From Castor canadensis (Eukaryota > Chordata > Mammalia > Rodentia > Castoridae): a DNA stretch of 64,000 bases. The position numbers and the translations under genes are program-made. Location: the NCBI RefSeq assembly GCF_047511655.1, contig NC_133393.1, forward strand, positions 2,299,001-2,363,000, written 5' to 3'. Below are positions 23,533 to 33,895 of this stretch, piece after piece (position 1 is the first letter of the stretch; each line of letters opens with the position of its first letter). The notes beneath the pieces were generated by a model that searched no databases, was not told where the DNA came from, and was given only the letters and a program-made list of their open reading frames with translations.

Positions 23533-25110
23533 CAGAATAAATAAAAAGATAAATAAGTTTAAGAACTAGCTGCAGAAGTAACATAAATGTCAAGAGGAAG
23601 GACAGATGAGACAAGACTACCAGGAATTTACTACTGGAGTGAACTACTATACTGATATACAACCATTTTTGGACTGCAAAACACAATTTCATATGATTCA
23701 CAGTAACTAGAATGAAAGAAAAAATCAGGGTGAAAAATCCAAAACTGAGAAAAAAAAGAAGTTTATTTGTTGACTCAAAAAATAATTACTGATTTACAAG
23801 CGATAGATACACTAAAAAGAGAAAACATGTTAAGAGACTGTCAAAAAGGCAAGTAGATTGGATGGAAAAATAAGTACCTTGCTTGTATACAAACATAGTA
23901 CACTTTAGCTGGTTTTCTCTGTGGATACAGAGTAACTCCAGAATACTGAGGACTCTGATTATTTTACCATTAGCCAGAATACTTACTGAGCCCTGAACCC
24001 AGCACTATGTAAGCTCCTCATGCACACTGTCTCATCCAGTCCCCAAAACTGCCTTACAAGCTGACATCTGAATTATTACCATTACCCCATTTAAAGGATG
24101 CTGAAAGTGAGTGGAGTAGTCTGGTTCTCTAAACATAAGTTGGCTGTGGGGTCGCAATAATTCTGAGGTACTTCAAAGTATGAACTCTTATTTTTAAATC
24201 ACTACTTATTGCCTAGGTTTCTGAGAAAAAACATTTTCTTTCCCTTTAATAAGAAAAAAAAGACTATCTGCTATTGCCTCATTCTGAACATTTCAAAACA
24301 TGGACCAAAGATAAGTTACTACCTCCTCCAAGAAGTAATGTTTATAATAAACATATAAAGAAATAGTCTTATATCTGTAATAGATAGGTATTATATAGAT
24401 ATTACAACTAGTAAATGATTATTCTCATCCCTGCTTGTACAAATAACAAAATCAAAGGATTCAACTCCAAATGGCATTACAATTTAGCAGCAGGGCTCAC
24501 GCACTGGCATGACAAAACATTTTAGGAACACAGCATAATATTCTAAATTTTAAAAATATTATTTTAACAAAATAGAAAAATCTCATTCCTATTAATTGGG
24601 AAACTGATTCTCAAAACCAATGCGCCAATTTTCTACTTAGAACAAGACAGTAATGTAATTAAATATGGTGAACAAAAGAAAGTGGTTTATGGCAACTTAA
24701 GAATTTTCTGAAACAATGAATATGAATTTGGGCATAAAAACAAAAACCTAACTTAAAATCCTAAATAACTCATGTTTTCCCCCATATAGTGAACTTAGGG
24801 TCGTATTTTACTTCTGTAGCCCTGTCCAGTTCAAAACCTTTTTTCAAATAACTCCCAACTGCCTACTTTATAATTCAAATTTAGTTCAACATTCAAATGT
24901 GCCATCTGGCCCATCCTTCCCTCTTCCAATGTAAAAACTAACTTAAATTAAAATAAAAACACCTGATCCTCTAAAATTACATTTAATCCTTTCCTTTTTC
25001 AGCTTTTCCTTTTTTTTTTTTCTACACAAAATGCCCTTTAAACACACATAAAGAACCAAGAACTACCTATGCCAAAGCCACAAACTTGCATTCTTTAAAA
25101 GCACCGTGAG

Positions 25111-25178
25111 GACTGGCAGAGTGGCTCAAGTGGTAGACACCTGCCTAGCAAGCCTGAGTTCAAACTCTGGTACCTCGC
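25111..25178 (+). mobile_element. tRNA/ID-like SINE
   Basis: GAGTGGCTCAAGTGGTAGAC and GAGTTCAAACTCTGGTACC. Confidence 0.75.
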
Positions 25179-26184
25179 CAAAAAATAACTAAATATAAAA
25201 AGCACTATGAACTCTTTAAACAAGAACTTTCTACTGTCTATTAGAACATTTCCTCACTTCTCCTATCCTATTACCTGCACTAAAATACTGACAGTTAAGG
25301 GGAGGATAGACTTCTAATTAATGGACAGAGCTCTAAGGTACTTAATGCATGTCTTTGAGTATTACAAGCTTCACACTACTTTTGCCTGATGACAATTATA
25401 GTCCAAGAAACCCAGAGAAAAGATACTCATTTTCTACTGCAGCTAAAAGCATCAATACTCAACCTATGTGCTCAAGTTATCTCTAGATTTCCGTAGTTAC
25501 CAAATTTTCAATGACTCTATATTATACTAATAAACTTAGCTGAAACCTAAAGTTCCTGTGCTATTATGAAGACTATGACAGGTTTCCTGCACAGTTTTTT
25601 TATACTTTTATACCTACGGTGGCACTGTGAATTAATTCTGTCAACAGCTTTTAGCTAATGTTTTTGGAAGTAAATATGATAAAAGATCACCATTTCAAAA
25701 ATAGATAGAAAGACAGTGGTTCAATAAAGAGACATATTATTATACAAAATAAAGCAAGAAACCCAAGGGTAAAAACTTTGTTATAGTAACTCTGTTTCTT
25801 GATTTGAGTACTGTTTACACAAATGTATTTGACTGCAAAAATCCACTTATGAATTGTGCACTTTTCTGCACATTTCAATAAAATTTAAGTGAAAGGGCTC
25901 ATATCTGCATATCTATCACTCCTTTCCTTCAACATACCGTGTTTGGATTCAAGTTCTAAATTTTGCAACCACAGAAAGTCTGCTGTGCCACCACGTAGGT
26001 TAAAAGTTAGATGAGTAAATCAAAAAGTGACATCATAATGTGCTTTGTAATCTGAAGAACTCAAGCAGAGAACTATTTTTCATCTTTACTGGTTAAGCAT
26101 TACCTGCAGAGTGAAATCTGGGACTGGGTTACACAGAGTCCAAGATTCTGTCTCTGAGTGGCTCTTTGGCTGGTTTTGGTTTTT

Positions 26185-26290
26185 TGAGACAAGGTCTCAC
26201 TAGGCAGCCCAAGGGGGTCCAGAACTCTGCTTAATCCAGGCTCAACTCCAACTCACAATCCTCCCACTTTGGCCTCCACTGTGCTATAAT
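26185..26290 (-). mobile_element. B1-like SINE, reverse, diverged
   Basis: TTTGAGACAAGGTCTCACTA and CAATCCTCCCACTTTGGCCT. Confidence 0.6.
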
Positions 26291-27773
26291 TCAGATGCAT
26301 TTTAAAACAGAATTAAGCTATAACTAATTGCCCTTTAAGTGGTACCACTTAAACACAGAAGAAGTTTTAAATAGGTTTCTTAAGTATTGTAATTGCACTT
26401 AAAACATGCAATTAATTTTCCATTCAGAACTGTCAAACTGTTCAATCTTTCTCTGGAAACAGGGAAAAATTTATTAAGTTGAATATACAATGAATTTTCT
26501 CATTCTTTATTCTTGATCTTCTACATTTAAAATAAAGTTTAAATTAAAAACTTTAATGCAGTCTTTGCTCCCATTTCCTGTGTGGGGAACAGGAAATGTT
26601 TCTCTCTTCCCCCCTACCCCTTGCTAAAACTGAACCAAAAAAAAAGCTTAATGCAATTCTTGATTCGACAGGGTATAAAAATTTAGCTTTGAAGCCTTTT
26701 ATTTATAATGCCTGTTTCTCAAAAGGCCATAATTCATAAATAAAAGTGTTATTCCTACTTGTATCTGTATGATACATAAAAGTAAACACTGTTCACAAAT
26801 ATACCAAGATTCAGGAAGAACCAAAAACATCTGTCCTAGTAAGTTACGGAATGCTGTCATCAATTTTACTTCAGCTCATGCTTAGGATTATGCATAGCCA
26901 TGGGGTCAGTGACCAACACTGTCCCAAAAGAACATGTTTCAGTCCACAGTGAAGGGGATACAACGCATTTCTACCACTCACCCCAAATCCCCAAAGTTCA
27001 AAACGAAAAGCAAAGAGTACAATGTATACAGGCAACAAGCAAGCAAGCCAAGAAAACAATTCATGATTCCCTTCAAAACAAATCCATGAAAACACCAAAC
27101 AACAATGGACCACCACAATGGCCCAAAGTTTTGGAAGATATTGTTTTATAACAACTTTTATATAGTTGGTCAACAATACCCACAAATATTCATCAGATGG
27201 ACAATCAAAAGGAAAAAAAAATCACATAGCTTTAATACCAAATGGCAACTACCCAAACGATAACACACCTTTTCCCCAAATCAATGCTTAATAACAACGT
27301 GTGCTCAGAGGTCCGTGCGTGTGTGCATTTGTTCCACAGTGCAGATTCCCAGGATCCACCTTGAATTCCACTTGCTAACACTTTAAAACCCCTGTCCCAA
27401 AGGGAATCAACTCAGCGCGCCCCCAGCCATGCGCGATGCTTTCAGACCAGCACCAACGGTCTGCATTCACTTTCGCGGGGGTGGGCTGGGGTGGGGGTGC
27501 CGGGCCTCCAGCCCTCACTGTTGCGCTGTGCTGTCACGCGATGACCTCAGAGGTCAGGAGTCCTCCAGCTGTCTGTCCCTCTCACGACCCTCCCTCCCTG
27601 TCCTCCACCTGCCCCTGGCTCGCCCTGCGCGTCCTTTCAGGGGATCATGTCGCCCGCTTCAAACCACGGCCTCGGGCAGGACGCTGCGCGCCCCGCGCTC
27701 GGCCCTGGTCCCCGTCCGCACCCCACGCCACGCGGCACCGCGTCCGCGCTGCGGTCACCAAGGCTCTACTTAC

Positions 27774-27857
27774 GCCGACGAACTGAATGTCATCTTCGTT
27801 CTCCTCCGCCGCTGGCTCGCGCGCCGCGGGCCCGGCCGCCGGGACGGATCCTATCAT
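27774..27857 (-). CDS. ZNF451: ZNF451 coding exon 2 (first SUMO-interacting motif)
   Basis: An 84-base, 28-codon exon in phase 0 at both ends. The acceptor is a pyrimidine tract ending CTAG (AG at 27,858-27,859) and the donor is GTAAGT (27,768-27,773). It encodes an Ala/Pro-rich stretch and then an acidic segment with the core EENEDDIQFV. In ZNF451 this IQFV core is SIM1, the first of two SUMO-interacting motifs that hold the SUMO donor and back-side SUMO on UBC9. The residue before the exon 3 junction is Gly (GGC), where I recall Ser in human. Exon 2 of the right-hand copy (51,011-51,094) differs by one synonymous base at 27,843. Confidence 0.92.
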
Positions 27858-28187
27858 CTAGGGAGAGAAGCGGGACACGCGTGTCCGTGAGCGCCCGCCC
27901 CGGGCCGGATCCCAACGCGCCCGCTGAAGACAAAAGCTCCGGGCCGAGCGCGCCACGCACGCCGGCAGACCGCGGCCGAGCGGACAGGAGGCTCGGGACC
28001 GGGCCGCGTCCGCTCCGAGGGGAGGCCGGGGCGGCCCCGGCTGCGGCCGAGCGGGGCGGCGGGGGCCGGGCGGCCATGGCTGCTGCAGGGCGCCGAGGAG
28101 GCGTCGCCCGAGCAGCAGGCTCGACCCGGAGGAGGCACGGAGCCGTCCGCGGCTCGGCGCGGCCCTGAGGACGCCACGGCTACTCAC

Positions 28188-28208
28188 CTCCGGCCCCGGG
28201 TCTCCCAT
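28188..28208 (-). CDS. ZNF451: ZNF451 coding exon 1 (start codon exon)
   Basis: Read on the minus strand, ATG at 28,208 opens seven codons (MGDPGPE) and runs straight into a consensus donor GTGAGT at 28,182-28,187. The start matches the N-terminus of mammalian ZNF451 (MGDPG..), and phase 0 fits the next exon. ZNF451 is a nuclear SUMO E3 ligase and chain-elongating E4 factor. The exon sits in a CpG island with a GC-rich 5' leader above 28,209. An essentially identical exon occurs at 51,425-51,445. I am confident in the assignment because exons 2 and 3 follow in order with matching phases. Confidence 0.9.
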
Positions 28209-28318
28209 GGCTCCGACGGCCGACAGCACCGCCGCTCCTGCTGTCCCAGCCGCCGCCGCCACGACTTCTCTTCCCGCCGGCAGCGCCTCGCGCCCCGCGC
28301 CCCGCCCCTGCGTGAGCG

Positions 28319-28347
28319 TCGACGCCGCTGACGCCGCTGACGCCGCG
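28319..28347. repeat. Short GC-rich tandem repeat in the ZNF451 leader or promoter
   Basis: Three imperfect copies of a nine-base unit GACGCCGCT lie just upstream of the ZNF451 start codon. The paralogous KIAA1586 promoter lacks them. Confidence 0.6.
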
Positions 28348-29639
28348 GGCGGCAGGAGACGCGAAACCGCTGGAGCAGGAGGCGTGGCCTCGCGGGCCGC
28401 TATCTCCCGGTGCGCCTTGCGCGCCCCTAGCCTGCCTTTCCGTGCCGCGGAGGACGCCGGGAAGTGTGGTTCCCGCTGCCGGTCGTAGCCCCTCGCGGTG
28501 CTGGGGGGAAAAGACGGACACGAACGAGCGCGGAAGGTCCTGTGTTAGTTTCGCAGGGGTGAAGAGTCCGGTTCTGCTGCCCTGTGAGGCCAGTAGCAGT
28601 GGCGGGAGAGGGCATTCGTTGGCAGCAAGCCGCAGGTGGAAGGTATAGGACTTTCGCCCTCTACGTTTTGCCAGCCTAACAGCTTGTGTGGCGTTCCTAG
28701 GCAGATGGGCACGGAGGCGTCGCCAGTCCCTGCGGCGACCATGGTCGCGTGGCCGCTCGGCGTTTCCCGGCGTTCCGGGATCCGTCTCCCTATCCCGCAT
28801 GGCTCCCGCACAGGCTTCGCTGGGTGATGGGGGGCGGGCGTGGGTGGGACACGAGAGCCCGCGCGCTCGGTCAGCGGGGGGACCGCAAACCCGCTCGCCT
28901 TCTTCCCGCTCTTCTGTTTTGAGGGCCGGGTGTGCGGAGGTTTACCTGCGTTCTAACAGGAGGCAGTGCTGAGCAAACCCTCCACTGCTCACCTGTTCCC
29001 CAGCGTCCAGCAAGTGTCCTAAACCCGAGGAAGCAGGCCAGCGAGGTGAACTCAGGGCCCACGCCTGGACCGACACGCAACCGACTCGGGGACCTAAAAC
29101 GCGCTGTTAAAGGATATTCTCAGATGCGCCCTTTAAAATAAAGTAAAAGTTGCCTTTTTTTCACTTCATACTCATACTCCAGCCTACCAAACAGATCTCT
29201 CAAATTCAACTATGCAGTATCTTTTCTTAAATAATGTCCTACCAAAATAAAATTTAGAAAAATACCAGTGATAAATAAGGTTTTTGAAAAGAATATAAGT
29301 GGGAAAATTTAAGTCTTAGAGGCCTGGTTTTGCTGTCTATGAACAAAACTACCATGTGATTACCTATGTCGATGGTAATTGTTTAATATTCGACACTTCA
29401 TCTCCCAGGTGACTTATGACTTCTGTTGCTTGTCTACTTAGTAAGTTTGAGACTTGTACAGGCCAACTGAGAACTAGAGACCTGTCCTATACATTTTTTT
29501 AAAGGCTGTATAAGTAAAATAGATTAAAATGTGTAGGCAAACCTTTACTTAAAATACTTCTGATACACAGGTGAGAGTTCAGTGGAGCGTTCAGTTGGAG
29601 GTAGAAGTTAATGGATAAAAGTATTGAAAACATGTGGCT

Positions 29640-29900
29640 ATAGAAAAAAAAATGCTCACACTATTCAGTTTGCTAATTGTAATTTCGGGGATTTATCCCA
29701 ATGATATATCACAGGTTTCTTTATAGCAAAAATTGGGAAACAGCTGTCTATTGACAGGGAGATGGGATGATTAAATTTCAGTACATACTCTATGAAGTTA
29801 ACACTATAGAGTGATTTACCTCCACTGAAAATGTTTACCTAAGATTTCTAAAAGCTTACTTTTCCAAAATGCAAGAGATATACAGTACGATTAGAACCAT
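29640..29900 (+). mobile_element. Ancient L1-like fragment
   Basis: It resembles the decayed end of an L1 ORF2 (TCTATTGACAGGGAGATGGG, then TTCAGTACATACTCTATGAAG). Very diverged. Confidence 0.4.
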
Positions 29901-30399
29901 GTCAACCACTAAGCAGACCATGCCTGACATAAGAAACCTACTTGAAGGTTAATAATAATTTTTTTTCCAATGGGTAGTTCACTGTTTTTATAAGGTAATC
30001 CTTTGGAGCCTTCCAACAGAAGATTAAGACATTCCTAGAGTCCCAAAAACCCTATTTTATTTAGCTTGGTGTAGTAAATCTCTGTCTTAGGAAGCTAAGA
30101 AAGACTTCGGTCAGGTGATTTTTATGGCCAGTCTTGTGAAGTGGGAAACTAATTAGAATGGGAAAAGGTACAGTTGTCTGCTGATTGGTTTAAGGTTCAA
30201 AATGAAGAACTTTAGCTGTAGGTAAATTTTTTTTGTATGATTAAGGAATATTTTTATGTTTTAATTGTACTAAGAATACATTTATTCAACTCTATATATC
30301 AAAAAATTCTAGGCTTCAACTTTAGTTTTCATCAATTCTCCACTGACTGTCTGAACATTAGCTACTCAGAAGCATTTAAAACTCTACAGAACTTAAGTC

Positions 30400-30475
30400 T
30401 GGTGTGGTGGCACAGGCTGGTAATCCCAGCACTTAGGAAACTGAAGCAGGAGGTGGGGGAGACCTTCTCTGGATA
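30400..30475 (+). mobile_element. B1-like SINE fragment
   Basis: GTCTGGTGTGGTGGCACAGG and GGTAATCCCAGCACTTAGG. Confidence 0.75.
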
Positions 30476-31049
30476 ACAATTTTAAAAAGATACAAGGCAA
30501 ATTAAGTTGCCTAGATTGGAAGGGGAGGGGGTGTCAAACCGAACAGCAAACTCTGACTTCAGAAACAATTCCTTCCAAGTAGCCAAAATTTGGTTGGATT
30601 GCTTTATAGAGCAATTTATCCTCCAGAACATTGTAGAAAACCATACAGCAATCTGCAGCAATGAGTGGAGTTCAGCAGCTGAGAGTGGTCAAGGAAAGTG
30701 GAAGAGACCAAAACCAATTTTATCCCATAGTGACTATAGGATGCTGCACCTCCCTGACAAGCAACTTAGGGGCTTTTATAGTGGCGGGGTGGAGGAAAGA
30801 GAAATGGACTTCCGTAAAACAATCCAGCCAGTCACTACACAAATAAGCAAGTAATAGCAAGTCCTGGAGGAAAGAGACATCCATACAAAGAGTTACTGCA
30901 ATATTTACCCAAAAATGCCCATTTTTCAACAAAAAGTTAAAAGGCAAGCAAACAGAAAAGTATGACTCATTTGCCAGAAGAAAGTAAGCAACATAAACTA
31001 TGTGGGAGAAAGAAAAAGACTCCAGAGCTATTCTATTGCTATAGAATGC

Positions 31050-31500
31050 TTACTGAGCATGTGCAAGGCCCTGGGTTCCATGTCCAGCACTTTAGAAACA
31101 ATGCCCCCTCCCCCCACAAAAAAACCCACTTCACATTATTCACATGCTCACCGAACTAAAGGAAAATGTGATTAGAAAGAAAAGAAGGGCTAGGAGAGTG
31201 TCTCATGCCTGTAATCCTAGCTACTTGGGAAACAGAGATCAGGAGGATCTCGATTTGAGACCATCGTGGACAAAAAGCTAACAAAATACATCTCAATAAG
31301 CCAGGGGTGAGGGCTGTACATGTGATCCTAGAGACTTGGGAGGCCATAGATAGGAGGATCGAAGTCTGAGGCCCACCCCAGGCAAAAATGTTAGAACTTA
31401 CCTAAAAAATTACTAAAGCAAAAAAGGGCTGGGTACTTAAGTGGTAAAGCACCTGTCTAGCAAGTGTGAAACCCTGAGATCAAACCCCAATACTGAAAAA
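31050..31500 (+). mobile_element. tRNA-like SINE fragment and full composite SINE
   Basis: An ID-like piece (31,050-31,110) precedes a complete composite (31,187-31,500) with two B1-like monomers and a tRNA-like end reading GAGATCAAACCCCAATACTG. Confidence 0.8.
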
Positions 31501-32180
31501 AACAAAGGAAGACATAGTGACAATGTCACATCAAATAGAATATTAATAGAACTTATAGAAAACCAACTGGAAATGGTGTAGTTGAAAGATGCAATAAATG
31601 TTAAAAAAATAAATACAACCTCACTAGAGTTTCTCACAGGGCTATTCTAGGACTCAAAGGTAGATCTGGACTGTCAGAAGAGAAAATGCGCACGCTAGCT
31701 TAAAGATATGTTGATAAAGATTATGCAACCCAAAGAACAAAGAATGAAAAGTGAGAAGTTCCTAGATGGAACACCACTAATCACATCAGCACAGGCTTAA
31801 TGGGAGTCCCAGGAAGATAGAAAAGAGCAGAAAATAGATTCAGAAACATGATAGCTGAAAACTTCCTAAATTTATTGAAAAGCAATAACCTACACATACA
31901 AGAAGCTCAATGGATTCCAAGTAGAAGAAAACAAAACATGTTATAGTAAAGATGCTGAAAGTCAAAGCTAGGAAAATCATGAAAGGAGGAAAAGAAAGAC
32001 TACAAGGAGTAAGATTAATAGTTCTCAGGGAAAAGAATAGCGAAAAGGCAGTGGGAAATAGTGTTCAGAGGGGAAAAGTAAAGCAAAGCTTCATGACTAA
32101 GACAGTGAAATGGAAGTATCCTCCACATGACTGGGTTTTGGAACAAAAAATTCCAAGGAGAAGAGAAAGCTGTGGGAATT
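31500..32180 (+). mobile_element. Ancient L1 ORF1-region fragment
   Basis: The stretch around 31,850-31,975 (CTTCCTAAATTTATTGAAAA and what follows) corresponds to the ORF1 C-terminal part of old L1 families. Reading frames are broken. Confidence 0.5.
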
Positions 32181-32279
32181 AGAAAAGGGTGATGGGCTCG
32201 TTGTAGTGGCATATATCTGTGTATTTTTAATTTTTTCATTGGACTTTTATTTCACTGTACTTTTTTTTTCTCCCTCCTT

Positions 32280-32778
32280 GTTTTGAGGTGGAGATTGTTT
32301 TTTTGTTTGTTTTTGATAAGGCAGCCCAGGCTGACCTTGAACTCTTGATCCTCCTGCCTCATCCTTGCAAATACTGGGATTGCATGCATGCACCACTCCT
32401 GGCTTCTTCCTGATTAAAATCTTGTCACTTCTTTTATTTTTATCCTTTCCCTACCCATTTTCTATTATTATTTTTTTTACTTCTACTAATTTTTAACTCT
32501 TTAGTTTATTCTATATTATTTTTCCCTGTCCTTTGCTATTGCTATTTATGGTAAAGTTGTTCTTGTGTTTTTCTTTTTGGCAGTGTGGACTCAGGGCCTC
32601 ATGCTTGCTAGGCAGGCCCTTTTACCACTTGCGCCCCTCTGCTAGCCCTTTCTGTGTTCAGTATTTTTGAGATAGGGTCCTCGAACTATTTGCTCAGGCT
32701 AACCTGCAACCAAAATCCTCCTGATCTCTGCCTCATAAATAGCTAGGATTACAGGCGCGAGCCACCAGTTCCCGACTC
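32280..32778 (-). mobile_element. Two reverse SINEs (B1-like; composite)
   Basis: A reverse B1-like copy is at 32,305-32,400. A composite is at 32,570-32,778, with TGCTAGGCAGGCCCTTTTAC and AGCTAGGATTACAGGCGCGA. The T-rich DNA between them is unremarkable. Confidence 0.75.
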
Positions 32779-33154
32779 AATTTTTTTCATAGTACACCTA
32801 TATCTGGTTTTTGTGTTAACTGTGATTTGTTTTCTCCACTCTAAGCAGTACTGGGGAATGAAATTCTGAAAGGAAGGCTACTCAATAAGGCAACACTCAG
32901 GAGCCAGTGACAGCATCTGTGCATGCACATGCCTGCATCAGGGCCAGGCTTCAGGCGACAGCAACACAAGACGGCAGCCACCACAGGCTCAGAAGTCTCG
33001 CGATTTCTGACTGTTGGAAGAACTCAAAAGCAGCCAGAAAGGAGGAGATGGCATAGTTAGCTGGGGTCTAGAAGACAACAAAGACATGACACAAGATGGA
33101 CAGGCATGATAATTGGGCCTCCCAGAACAACTTATAAAAACTAAATATACAGTC

Positions 33155-33469
33155 TGATAGAACAATGTCACCATTTATAAATCGGTGGCCATTTTATCCT
33201 CAGACCTCACTTGAGAAACTTCCAAGGACAGCCCTGCCCTTAACAGAAATTCCTGTCCTCTAAGACAGCCCCACCCCTACCAGAGACTACCAAGCAAGTG
33301 CTAACTTCCTTAACCTCTCCCTTCTATAAAAGCCACGCCTGGCCTAAAACCTGTGCTGCGCCATCTTTTCCCCAGCCAGCCTGGCAGTTTGGGCCTGCCA
33401 TTAAACTTTGCTTTATGGACGTGAGACTTTTCTTGTGAGCTTTCTTTGTGAGTGGCGTTTTTCCTAACA
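33155..33469 (+). repeat. ERV 5' LTR
   Basis: A 315-base LTR beginning TGATAG and ending TAACA. A TATA box (TATAAAA) is at 33,325-33,331 and a polyadenylation signal ATTAAA at 33,400-33,405. It matches 38,983-39,288 with scattered substitutions and small indels. Confidence 0.92.
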
Positions 33470-33471
33470 TT

Positions 33472-33489
33472 TGGTGCCATGACTCGGAT
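33472..33489 (+). other. ERV primer-binding site for tRNA-His
   Basis: TGGTGCCATGACTCGGAT begins two bases after the 5' LTR. It is complementary to the 3' end of mammalian tRNA-His at 17 of 18 positions (A in place of G at the eighth base). Confidence 0.85.
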
Positions 33490-33866
33490 TGGGGTGCACT
33501 CCCGGCTGTGACCTTGCTCTCCTGGCCTCTCCCACCCCATCCCACTCTCTCTCTCTCTCCTCCCATTCCCTTCCTCTGGGATCTGAGCTGCTTTGCCAGA
33601 ACCCCCGATCCTAGAAAATGCCACTCTCTCACAGCTCACAGGGAATTTCCTCCACCCCAGAGCACCTCCAATTGCCATCCACCACCAGCCAATCTTCCCT
33701 CAAGGTCCTCTCTTGGTGAGCCCTCGCACACAGAGCCATGATCTCTCTCTCATTTCCTCGAAATCCTAGCGCTAGATCTTGGCTCGCTTTCCCTGGGAAC
33801 TGGGTTCCCCACTAGGGACTATGGATCCCCGTGGTGAAGACATTCCCTCTGGGTACTCCACATCTC

Positions 33867-33895
33867 TCTCTCTCTCTCTCTCTCTCACTCTCTCT
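33867..33895 (+). repeat. TC microsatellite in the ERV gag leader
   Basis: About 13 TC units with one interruption. Confidence 0.9.

Larger units (their letters stand above)
21038..27773 (-). other. ZNF451: ZNF451 intron 2
   Basis: Bounded by the GTAAGT donor at 27,768-27,773 and the TATAG acceptor ending at 21,038. It contains a dozen SINEs and a young L1 tail with target-site duplications. A segment at about 26,335-26,430 is alignable by eye with 49,310-49,400 in the paralogous intron. 23,540-25,100 and 25,180-26,180 show no recognised element. Confidence 0.85.
27323..28211 (-). repeat. Duplicated 5' block, copy A (ZNF451 start region)
   Basis: This 889-base block matches 50,560-51,448 at a constant offset of 23,237, with two mismatches that I can see (27,843 G versus C; 28,090 G versus A). 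It holds exon 1 coding sequence, intron 1, exon 2 and 451 bases of intron 2. Both edges are abrupt: the right edge falls four bases upstream of the start codon. Confidence 0.93.
27400..29080. promoter_or_regulatory. CpG island and promoter region of ZNF451
   Basis: A sharp rise in GC and CpG density relative to the AT-rich surroundings covers the first two exons and at least 800 bases upstream of the start codon. Upstream, at about 28,453-28,478, is a degenerate ZNF143/STAF-like and ETS-like sequence (CGCCGGGAAGTGTGGTTCCC). Its better version is in the paralogous promoter. The transcription start is not defined by sequence alone. No TATA box was noticed. Confidence 0.75.
28500..33154. other. 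Intergenic spacer left of the ERV; no gene seen
   Basis: Between the ZNF451 CpG island and the 5' LTR I see only SINEs, decayed L1 and unclassified AT-rich DNA (29,100-29,640 and 29,900-30,390 hold nothing recognisable). 30,530-30,950 has moderately long open frames but no family I recognise. Confidence 0.55.

Noticed and set aside
27429-28168. Several overlapping open frames on the plus strand in the CpG island (and their twins at 50,666-51,405)
   Set aside because: GC-rich DNA rarely makes stops. These frames are antisense to or overlap ZNF451/KIAA1586 exons 1-2, have no recognisable domain, and occur twice only because the block is duplicated.
33310-33678. 122-codon minus-strand frame across the 5' LTR
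   Set aside because: It is antisense to the LTR and primer-site region; similar frames are expected by chance and no antisense gene is known there.
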